Shown one piece after another: positions 1 through 5,408 of a DNA stretch of 20,336 nt; within the stretch, counting starts at the first letter, position 1, and every line of letters starts with the position of its first letter. The stretch is from an uncultured Bacteroidales bacterium (GTDB lineage: Bacteria > Bacteroidota > Bacteroidia > Bacteroidales > Paludibacteraceae). Below the pieces are notes generated by a model that saw nothing but the letters and a program-made list of their open reading frames with translations, had not been told where the DNA came from and ran no database searches. Made by a program: the position numbers and the translations under genes. Location of the stretch: positions 1-20,336 of the forward strand of contig CAKVBV010000045.1 in NCBI GenBank assembly GCA_934725535.1, written 5' to 3'.

Positions 1-266
1 GTATTATACATGGAAGATAGGGTGTTCTCTGGACGCTCATAGCAATCTCCATCTCTCGGAGTAGACTCCCCATATCCCACAGAAAAAGAAACAAAGACCT
101 CTGAATTATTTTTGATAAAATAGTATATTCCATTGTGTTCTATGCGAGATTCGTCTTTCCACTTATAGTCATACACTACTTCATCACAATCATACAGATA
201 ATTTTCTGCAAACGATACAAAGCAGGTCGCTAATAAGAGCAACCATAAAAATGATAATCTTTTCAT
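1..266 (-). CDS. Partial small secreted protein, function unknown (runs off the left edge)
   Basis: An open frame begins at an ATG (266-264, minus strand) and stays open for 88 codons to the window edge, so the C-terminus is not seen. The N-terminus is a clear Sec signal peptide: MKRL, then a leucine-rich hydrophobic stretch, with probable signal peptidase I cleavage after VSFA, just before ENYLYD. A cysteine lies inside the hydrophobic stretch (LATC), but the residue before it does not fit a good lipobox, so I do not call a lipoprotein. The mature part is rich in Tyr, Asp and Glu and carries no motif I recognise. It starts 12 bases after the stop of the P-loop gene upstream and is probably co-transcribed with it. 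The product is inferred to be periplasmic or surface exposed. Confidence 0.6.
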   Translation of the reverse strand, partial: MKRLSFLWLLLLATCFVSFAENYLYDCDEVVYDYKWKDESRIEHNGIYYFIKNNSEVFVSFSVGYGESTPRDGDCYERPENTLSSMYN

Positions 267-278
267 AATGTACATAAA

Positions 279-821
279 TTAGTTGGTGGTACTATTGTTG
301 TTTGTGGTAGTCTGCGGCTGCGGATTGAGGAGAGTGTGCAGCACGAACTCAACCACTTGCAGGGCGGTGGGTTGTTTTACTTCCCACATCTTGGCGGTGT
401 CTGCGTCCAATGTTACCCAGAAGTCTTGTATCGGGTAGTTGGGGGCGTACTTCTCTTCAATCCTACGATAGGAGGAGTTCTCGCGGTTGTAACTGCGTGT
501 GCAGCAGATGATAATATCCACACCGCGTTGCAGAAAGTCGTCCACGTCCTGCTCTACGGTCTCCGCGAAGTCGCCCGCACTGGTAATCCCCACTTTCTTG
601 CCGAGGATAGTCAGGATAGCCTTGAAGTCGGGGCGTCCGTCTTCTTCCCGCACATTGAGGAGATAAGGAATAGGAGCAGGGGTGCGGACTTCGCCGTGCC
701 CTACACTGAAAATGTGATAACTGCCGTGGTCTGTCATCGGCGACAGATACTGATACACCATCCATGCGGTGGTGGTTTTGCCCGAGTTTTGCGTGCCTCG
801 GATAATGACAAATTGTGCCAT
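279..821 (-). CDS. Small P-loop NTPase-like protein, function unknown
   Basis: This is a 180-residue protein with a Walker A motif right at the N-terminus (GTQNSGKT, residues 9-16) after a short beta strand (QFVIIR). A second hydrophobic strand, VDIIICC (101-107), followed by TRSYNRE, could be the Walker B strand, although the usual acidic residue at its end is missing. The last 15 residues are low complexity, rich in Thr and Asn. Size and layout resemble small nucleotide or kinase-like P-loop proteins, but I do not recognise the family and assign no substrate. No signal peptide or membrane segment is seen, so it is probably cytoplasmic. The ATG at 821 is chosen because the P-loop strand starts directly after it. 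The nearest canonical promoter is at 1183-1214, which implies a leader of about 350 bases containing strong inverted repeats. Confidence 0.65.
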   Translation of the reverse strand: MAQFVIIRGTQNSGKTTTAWMVYQYLSPMTDHGSYHIFSVGHGEVRTPAPIPYLLNVREEDGRPDFKAILTILGKKVGITSAGDFAETVEQDVDDFLQRGVDIIICCTRSYNRENSSYRRIEEKYAPNYPIQDFWVTLDADTAKMWEVKQPTALQVVEFVLHTLLNPQPQTTTNNNSTTN

Positions 822-919
822 AATGGTTTGTTTGTTCGGGCGGCGGTTCCTACCGACCCATACATAAAAACAAGCGTGGAACCCTTATCCTTGCTCATTC
901 TCAACATCGAGGTTCTAGC

Positions 920-1003
920 CTAACCTTTCCCATAAGAATAAACAATAACGCCCACGCCGGTATGTAGACATACACCAAAATAGTGTACATAATACACACC
1001 CAT
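920..1003 (-). CDS. Possible 27-codon leader ORF (weak)
   Basis: On the minus strand, between the promoter at 1183-1214 and the P-loop gene, an ATG at 1003 opens a 27-codon frame ending in TAG at 920. The peptide begins MGVYYVHYF and has five tyrosines. It lies inside the inverted-repeat region, with its start at the foot of the large hairpin, which is where a regulatory leader peptide would sit. There is no clear ribosome binding site and a frame this short can occur by chance. Confidence 0.15.
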   Translation of the reverse strand: MGVYYVHYFGVCLHTGVGVIVYSYGKG

Positions 1004-1132
1004 GGACGTTTATTGCTTTCTTGTTTTGGATGGGTGAAATTGGCTAGATTTCGATGTTCCAAAAACAAGCGCAAATAAACGCCGTTTTAATAACAATATA
1101 TGTGCAGAGGCTCCTTGTGCAGGGCGTTATTG
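943..1132 (-). promoter_or_regulatory. Candidate structured leader RNA (or small inverted-repeat element)
   Basis: CAATAACGCCC at 943-953 is the exact reverse complement of GGGCGTTATTG at 1122-1132. Inside this closing pair are three more inverted repeats. GTATGT/ACATAC lies at 960-965/968-973. GTGTA/TACAC lies at 983-987/993-997. A long imperfect one has arms at about 1004-1030 and 1057-1083, with an inner GAAAT/ATTTC stem. Minus-strand transcription from the promoter at 1183-1214 would put the whole structure in the 5' leader of the P-loop gene. I recognise no known riboswitch or ncRNA family. A miniature transposable element is an alternative, but I see no target-site duplication. Confidence 0.45.
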
Positions 1133-1182
1133 TCGCGGTAATTACCCACCCCAACTATCCCCAGCGTAAGCCTTTGCGGTCG

Positions 1183-1214
1183 CAAAGGTAGTGATAATTT
1201 CGCAGTTACACAAA
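1183..1214 (-). promoter_or_regulatory. Bacteroidetes-type promoter reading left, towards the P-loop gene
   Basis: On the minus strand there is a TTTG -33 box (plus-strand CAAA, 1211-1214), exactly 20 bases, and a TACCTTTG -7 box (1183-1190), a full match to TTTG-N20-TAnnTTTG. Two dyads overlap it. CCTTTGCG/CGCAAAGG (1171-1188) covers the -7 box. GTGATAATTT and its reverse complement (1191-1200 and 1213-1222) cover the spacer and -33 box. Such dyads could bind a regulator. Confidence 0.65.
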
Positions 1215-1263
1215 ATTATCACCAATATCCACGCCAGGTACGACTAATCATTCACGAATAAAA

Positions 1264-1575
1264 CATGTAATTATCCGCGAATTGACCATAAATTGCATTA
1301 TCGGGCACAAGGCTCCATTAACCCCATTAAATATCCATTAAAACATTAGTAAACATATAATTATCCGCGAATTTACCATAAATTGCATTGGCGGGCGATG
1401 GTTCTCCGTTAATTGCCGTTAATAGACCGTTAATGCATTATCGGGTGTAGGCTACATTAAAGCCATGCAGAACTATTAAGATGCAGAGAAACATGTAATT
1501 AGCCAAGAATTGACCATAAATTGCATTGTCGGGCATAAGCCTCCGTTAATTGCCATTAATAGACCGTTAATGCAT
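1264..1575 (+). repeat. Interspersed intergenic repeat cluster, copy 1 (about 2.5 units)
   Basis: Non-coding AT-rich sequence is made of related modules. Each opens with ACATGTAATTAT or a close variant, passes AATTGCATT and TCGGG, and continues into words such as CCGTTAAT and CCATTAA spaced about 11 bases apart. The unit at 1381-1512 recurs at 2877-3009 and 4843-4975, all in the same orientation, with about 90% identity between the first two copies. The longer stretch from about 1308 recurs at about 4771-4965. No ORF, tRNA or terminator is seen in it. Confidence 0.8.
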
Positions 1576-1622
1576 AGGTTTGCGCAAAATGTCATTGGAT
1601 GCCTTTAAGCCAAAATGTATAA

Positions 1623-1684
1623 TTTTGTGCAGTTTTTATGCTTACAAAATGTTCGTTTGTGCAGTTTGTTATGTGTAAAATATG
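1623..1684 (+). repeat. Imperfect 32-bp tandem duplication upstream of the DUF1016 promoter
   Basis: TTTGTGCAGTTT occurs twice with a period of 32 bases, each time followed by a TATG and a TAAAAT- or ACAAAAT-like segment (1623-1651 and 1655-1684). It ends 17 bases before the -33 box of the promoter at 1702-1733. It could be a pair of regulator sites or simply a duplication. Confidence 0.5.
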
Positions 1685-1701
1685 CTATTTTATGCAATAT
1701 G

Positions 1702-1733
1702 TTTGTGTATATTGCTGAAAATAAGTACTTTTG
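1702..1733 (+). promoter_or_regulatory. Bacteroidetes-type promoter for the DUF1016/YhcG-like gene
   Basis: A TTTG (1702-1705), 20 bases and TACTTTTG (1726-1733) match TTTG-N20-TAnnTTTG exactly. The expected transcription start is near 1740. It supports the ATG at 1784 as the original translation start of the gene that follows. Confidence 0.7.
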
Positions 1734-1783
1734 CAAACAATAACAGAAGCGGATAATAATATAAGTATATTCCAAAATTAACT

Positions 1784-1911
1784 ATGGCAGAGAATTTACC
1801 CACAAAGGAGAAAGCGAATACTCTTACAAGTGCTTCCTCTACACGGCATGTGCTTCTACGGCGTTTGTAAGCGAAATACGAACCATCATTGACACCGCGC
1901 GCAGTAATGCA
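1784..1911 (+). other. Frameshifted 5' end of the DUF1016/YhcG-like gene
   Basis: The ATG at 1784 starts a frame (MAENLPTKEKANTLTSASS...) that stops at TAA 1868-1870. In the next frame the sequence just before 1912 reads TAFVSEIRTIID, which looks like the N-terminal helix normally found at the start of DUF1016 proteins, but that frame has no ATG, GTG or TTG between its upstream stop near 1762 and GTG 1912. The two pieces join if about one base is missing (or two are extra) between roughly 1830 and 1865. Confidence 0.6.
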
Positions 1912-2868
1912 GTGCGCAGTGTGGACTTCTGCCGTGTGCAGATGTATTGGAATATCGGACGGCGTATATTCGAAGAAGAACAACAAGGCAAGGAACGGGC
2001 AGACTATGGTACATACCTTATCAAGAACTTGGCAGCACGTCTGGAACCGGAATATGGCAGTGGTTTTTCGGTGCGGCAATTGGAGCGTAGCCGCCAGTTT
2101 TACCGTCTCTATCCAATTGCGTCCGCAGTGCGGTCGCAATTAAACTGGTCACAATACAAGATGCTAATCTCTATTCCTGATGACGATAAACGTGAATACT
2201 ACGAATTAGAAGCCGTCAATAACGCATGGACCGGACGAGAGTTGGAAAGACAGATAAACTCAATGCTCTATGAGCGTTTGTTGCTGAGCAATGACAAAGA
2301 AGCAGTATTGGCTGTTGCACGCAAAGAACGTATTCCCGAGTCACCATTGGAACTCATCAAACAACCTATGGTGTTGGAGTTTTTAGGATTAGAACGACGA
2401 GAGACGTACTATGAGAGCGACCTCGAGAATGCCATAATAGGGCACATTGCCGACTTCCTGTTGGAGATGGGCAAAGGCTTCTCATTTGTGGCACGGCAAA
2501 AGCGCATCCTATTGGAAGATGATGAGTTTTTTGCTGATTTGGTATTCTACAACCGTCTTTTGCGGTGCTTTGTGGTTGTGGAATTGAAAACACAAAAACT
2601 GACACACCAAGACCTCGGGCAACTGCAGATGTATGTGAACTACTACGACCGCTATGAGAAACTACCCGATGAGAATCCGACAATCGGTATTCTATTGTGC
2701 ACCAATAAGAATGATACGGTAGTACGCGTATCGCTACCGGAAAACAACAAGACTATCTTAGCCAATGAATACCAACTCTACCTGCCTACACAAGAGCAGT
2801 TGATTCATGCTGTGGACGAAGCCAAACAAGCACTGCTGCAATCACCGAACGGCTATCAGGAACATTAA
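1912..2868 (+). CDS. YhcG/DUF1016-type PD-(D/E)XK nuclease-fold protein, 5' end frameshifted
   Basis: The readable part is 318 residues. The N-terminal DUF1016 domain is recognisable from YWNIGRRIFEEEQQGKERA, followed by the YGTYLIKNLAARL segment. The C-terminal half holds the nuclease core: FFADLVFYN and VVVELK, the usual D...E-x-K arrangement, then the GQLQMYVNYYD helix. Family members are often about 340-370 residues, so roughly 40 residues are missing. These appear upstream, split over two frames from the ATG at 1784. GTG 1912 is only the first start codon in the long frame and falls inside the conserved N-terminal helix, so the gene is either a recent pseudogene, a case of recoding, or carries a sequence error. 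It has its own promoter (1702-1733). Repeat clusters lie on both sides, one starting within 10 bases of the stop. Biological targets of this family are not well settled, and I infer an accessory DNA-related role. Confidence 0.8.
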   Translation: MRSVDFCRVQMYWNIGRRIFEEEQQGKERADYGTYLIKNLAARLEPEYGSGFSVRQLERSRQFYRLYPIASAVRSQLNWSQYKMLISIPDDDKREYYELEAVNNAWTGRELERQINSMLYERLLLSNDKEAVLAVARKERIPESPLELIKQPMVLEFLGLERRETYYESDLENAIIGHIADFLLEMGKGFSFVARQKRILLEDDEFFADLVFYNRLLRCFVVVELKTQKLTHQDLGQLQMYVNYYDRYEKLPDENPTIGILLCTNKNDTVVRVSLPENNKTILANEYQLYLPTQEQLIHAVDEAKQALLQSPNGYQEH

Positions 2869-2876
2869 TTGACGCG

Positions 2877-3009
2877 AATTGCATTGGCGGGTGATGGTTC
2901 TCCGTTAATCACCATTAATAAATCGTTAATGCATTATCGGGTGTAGGCTCCATTAAATGCCATGCAGAACCATTAAAATACAGAGAAACACGTAATTAGC
3001 CAAGAATTG
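2877..3009 (+). repeat. Interspersed intergenic repeat, copy 2
   Basis: This 133-bp copy begins AATTGCATTGGCGGG and is about 90% identical to 1381-1512, in the same orientation. It starts 8 bases after the stop codon of the DUF1016-like gene. The remainder of the gap to 3147 holds a short GC-rich dyad (ACGGC/GCCGT, 3036-3048) and a 20-bp tandem duplication. Confidence 0.8.
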
Positions 3010-3061
3010 GCATTATCGGGGGCTTTCTTGAACAGACGGCTGCGCCGTATTATCACTAATT

Positions 3062-3099
3062 AGCCACAAACTCCATACGAAAGCCACAAACTCCATACG
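3062..3099 (+). repeat. 20-bp tandem duplication
   Basis: AGCCACAAACTCCATACG occurs at 3062-3079 and again at 3082-3099 with no mismatch, a period of 20 bases. It lies downstream of both neighbouring convergent genes and no function is apparent. Confidence 0.8.
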
Positions 3100-3147
3100 C
3101 TCACATTAAATATAAGAGTATGTGGTCAACAACGGACAACAACGAAA

Positions 3148-4476
3148 TTACCCATCTACAGAAGAATGGAGCAAAGAAGGATGGAGCATCCATTTCCAAG
3201 CGGGAAGCACGTGAATGGTAAGTCCGTCGCGCACAATGGTTTCTTCTCTGTCGCGAGTGATAATACTCAATCGGGTACAACCGGTGATTTGGCCGGCTTC
3301 CAACAGACCTGCCACTTCCCGCTCCATAGTTTCAGTATCCTCCAATTGCCAACATGCTTGTACCAGTTGCAGAACCTGTTCTCCGCGCTGCACCACAAAA
3401 TCACACTCTTTGTCCCCCATAAAGTAGTAAATTTTATCCAACTCGCCACAAGAACGGCAGAGATGCAAGAATACATTGCTTTCCAACAGTTTACCATCGT
3501 CCTGACTATGTGGAAGCAGGATATTCCTGCGCATACCGTTGTCTATAAAATAGTATTTCTTGAGTCCTTGTTCCTCTCTGACAAGCGAAGATGTGTAGCG
3601 GGGTACCCGAATGAACATAAAACTCTCGCATAGATAGTCCGCCCAGAGATAGAGTTCGTCCTTGCTCACCTTCAGTCCTTGGGAACGGATATCATTGTAG
3701 ATGCCGTTGATGCTGGTCGGTTTGGTAACATTATTCATAATGCGCTTGATAAAATAGCGCAACACTCCGATATTGCTGATTCGATGACGCTCCACCAAGT
3801 CTCTGAACAGCATTGCATTGTAGTAACTCTGCAACTGTTTGTCCCTCAAAATAGCATCATGCGTCAGCACCACCTCTGGAAAACCTCCCTGGCGGTTGTA
3901 GGTATCCCATGCAAGACGCAGTTGTGTGGTTTGCTGCTCGTCCAAACGCTCGGTAGGAATATCCACAAAACGGCAATACTCCGAGAAACTCAGCGGATAC
4001 GTCTTATACTCCAACGCCCACCCCCGCAGAGCCGTTGCCACCTCTTGACTGAGCATCTTGGCATTGCTTCCGCTGATGAATATGTTGGAACAATAGTTCT
4101 TGAACACCCGAATAACGAACAATTCCCAACCGTTGATATTCTGTATCTCGTCAAAAAACATATAAACCTCCGAAAGCGGAGTGGCGGGATATAGTTCGCG
4201 ATAAGCCTCGAACACCTCGTTCAGGTCTTGTACCTGCATATCCGCCAGTCGCTCATCGTCAAACCCTATCCATAGTATGTTCTGCGGCGAGATGCCGCTA
4301 TTTACCAATTCATTGATGGCAATCTTCATCTTGCAGGACTTGCCGCAGCGGCGGACTCCCGGGATAGTGATGATTTGTCCCGAGTGCAACGGCAACCGGT
4401 CGTCCCGCTCTTTTAGCGGAAACGGTATGTGGTTCTGGTTGAGAACAATGAGTTGTTTGATAACATCCCTAAGCAT
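3148..4476 (-). CDS. AAA_14/DUF4143 family ATPase
   Basis: This 442-residue protein has the standard order of the family. A Walker A motif GVRRCGKS is at 40-47, a Walker B VYMFFDEIQ at 104-112, and the sensor segment ISGSNAKML at 134-142. LRGWALEYKTYPLSFSEY (150-167) leads into the C-terminal DUF4143 region, which ends in a nuclease-like strand pair around YYFMGDKECDFVV. Length is normal and the gene looks intact. No signal peptide is present, so it should be cytoplasmic. Members of this family are very common in Bacteroidales, often in many paralogues, and their cellular role is not established, so I assign only ATP binding and probable hydrolysis. The start is set by an ATG followed by the typical N-terminal helix. 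The gene has its own promoter (4564-4595) and twin palindromes in its leader, and lies between copies of the interspersed repeat. Confidence 0.88.
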   Translation of the reverse strand: MLRDVIKQLIVLNQNHIPFPLKERDDRLPLHSGQIITIPGVRRCGKSCKMKIAINELVNSGISPQNILWIGFDDERLADMQVQDLNEVFEAYRELYPATPLSEVYMFFDEIQNINGWELFVIRVFKNYCSNIFISGSNAKMLSQEVATALRGWALEYKTYPLSFSEYCRFVDIPTERLDEQQTTQLRLAWDTYNRQGGFPEVVLTHDAILRDKQLQSYYNAMLFRDLVERHRISNIGVLRYFIKRIMNNVTKPTSINGIYNDIRSQGLKVSKDELYLWADYLCESFMFIRVPRYTSSLVREEQGLKKYYFIDNGMRRNILLPHSQDDGKLLESNVFLHLCRSCGELDKIYYFMGDKECDFVVQRGEQVLQLVQACWQLEDTETMEREVAGLLEAGQITGCTRLSIITRDREETIVRDGLTIHVLPAWKWMLHPSLLHSSVDG

Positions 4477-4505
4477 AAGAGTAACTATTTTTTCGCGATA
4501 TAGGC

Positions 4506-4556
4506 TTCCTTTATTTTAGGAAAGAATAGCAATATCCCTTCCTTTATTTCAGGAAA
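4506..4556 (-). promoter_or_regulatory. Twin 18-bp palindromes in the leader of the DUF4143 ATPase gene
   Basis: TTCCTTTATTTTAGGAAA (4506-4523) and TTCCTTTATTTCAGGAAA (4539-4556) differ at one base. Each is a dyad with TTCCT/AGGAA arms. Their 33-bp spacing is about three helical turns. The right-hand one begins within a few bases of the predicted transcription start, so they could be operators. In the mRNA they could also form two small hairpins. Confidence 0.55.
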
Positions 4557-4563
4557 CACGCTG

Positions 4564-4595
4564 CAAAGGTAGTACAAATATCCCAAACCAACAAG
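4564..4595 (-). promoter_or_regulatory. Bacteroidetes-type promoter for the DUF4143 ATPase gene
   Basis: On the minus strand CTTG (4592-4595), 20 bases and TACCTTTG (4564-4571) fit the consensus with one mismatch in the -33 box. The predicted start is near 4557, giving a leader of about 80 bases. Confidence 0.6.
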
Positions 4596-4654
4596 CAAAA
4601 AAGCAAATAATCAGGACAATCGTACCAAAATAAAGACGGATAAACACGAATTTC

Positions 4655-4678
4655 TATTATTGCTGTCCGATAAAAGTA
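4655..4678 (+). mobile_element. Orphan IS end, matching the IS end at 20061-20084
   Basis: The 24 bases starting TATTATTGCTGTCCG are the same as 20061-20084 apart from two mismatches, in the same orientation. At 20061 this sequence lies at the outer end of a truncated IS4-like element. Here nothing IS-like follows, because the interspersed repeat begins about 12 bases later. It is best read as the remnant of an excised or decayed copy. Confidence 0.5.
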
Positions 4679-4689
4679 CTATTAAATTA

Positions 4690-5085
4690 AAAACATTAAT
4701 TGACACGAATTGCATTGGCGGGTACAAGTCTCCGTTAATCACCGCCAATAGACCCGTTAATGTCGAACATATAGGCTCCATTAACCCCATTAATATCCAT
4801 TAAAACATTAGTAAACATATAATTATCCACGAATTAACCACGAATTGCATTATCGGGCGATGGTTCTCCGCTAATTGTCGTTAACAGACCGTTAATGCAT
4901 TATCGGGTGTAGGCTACATTAAATACCATGCAGAACCATTAAAATGCAGAGAAACATGTAATTATCCGCGAATTGACCATAAATTGCATTATCGGGTGAT
5001 GGTTCTCCGTTAATTGCCGTTAATAGACCGTTAATGCATTATCGGGTGTAGGCTCCATTAAATGCCACTTAAAGGTCCATTAAAA
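4690..5085 (+). repeat. Interspersed intergenic repeat cluster, copy 3 (the longest)
   Basis: The full unit at 4843-4975 and a shorter one at 4982-5067 follow a diverged stretch from about 4700. The segment about 4771-4965 matches about 1308-1500. Modules have the same orientation as the other clusters. No coding frame is credible. The rest of the 4477-5408 gap holds the ATPase promoter and palindromes, an orphan IS end, a run of TTTACGA-like words (5131-5155) and a terminator. Confidence 0.8.
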
Positions 5086-5156
5086 CAAACATTAATGGGC
5101 ACGAAAAAGCCACTAATTCATTTACGATTTACGAATTTACGATGTATGATTTGCGA

Positions 5157-5194
5157 GAAAAAACAAAACACAGACAACAGGCAAAACCTGTTGT
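5157..5194 (-). terminator. Rho-independent terminator for minus-strand transcripts
   Basis: In the minus strand ACAACAGG (plus 5187-5194) pairs with CCTGTTGT (plus 5174-5181) around a 5-base loop, and a T-rich tail follows (plus-strand A-rich 5157-5170). A second stem, GTGCGC/GCGCAC at 5193-5209, stands just before it. It lies about 200 bases past the stop of the DUF234-like ATPase gene. Confidence 0.6.
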
Positions 5195-5272
5195 GCGCAA
5201 CAAGCGCACAAGGAGAGGCGTCCAAGAAGCAATAAGACCCATAAGCCAAATAGGGCGAATAAGTCTTGTGCA

Positions 5273-5345
5273 GGTCTCCGTTAATGTCCGCTAATTAGCC
5301 ATTAAAGCACCGATAAACATATAATTATCCAGGAATTAACCATGA
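5273..5345 (+). repeat. Interspersed repeat, short diverged copy 4
   Basis: CTCCGTTAATGTCC, CCATTAAAG and ACATATAATTATCC occur in the order seen in the longer copies, followed by GGAATTAACCATGAATT. It closes the repeat-rich region, and the ATPase stop codon follows 63 bases later. Confidence 0.6.
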
Positions 5346-5408
5346 ATTTCTACATCTACGTCCATGTGTATGATGACATGGGACGACAAGGAGTAGGAGT
5401 AATGCGTG

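Noticed and set aside
822..923. Minus-strand frame starting MLRMSKDKGS and running out of frame into the P-loop gene
   Set aside because: It overlaps a more convincing gene, stops soon and has no ribosome binding site or known family.
1264..5085. The repeat clusters as a CRISPR array or integron attachment sites
   Set aside because: Units are degenerate and mosaic with no constant repeat and unique-spacer alternation, there is no cas or integrase gene, and no attC-like fold was evident.
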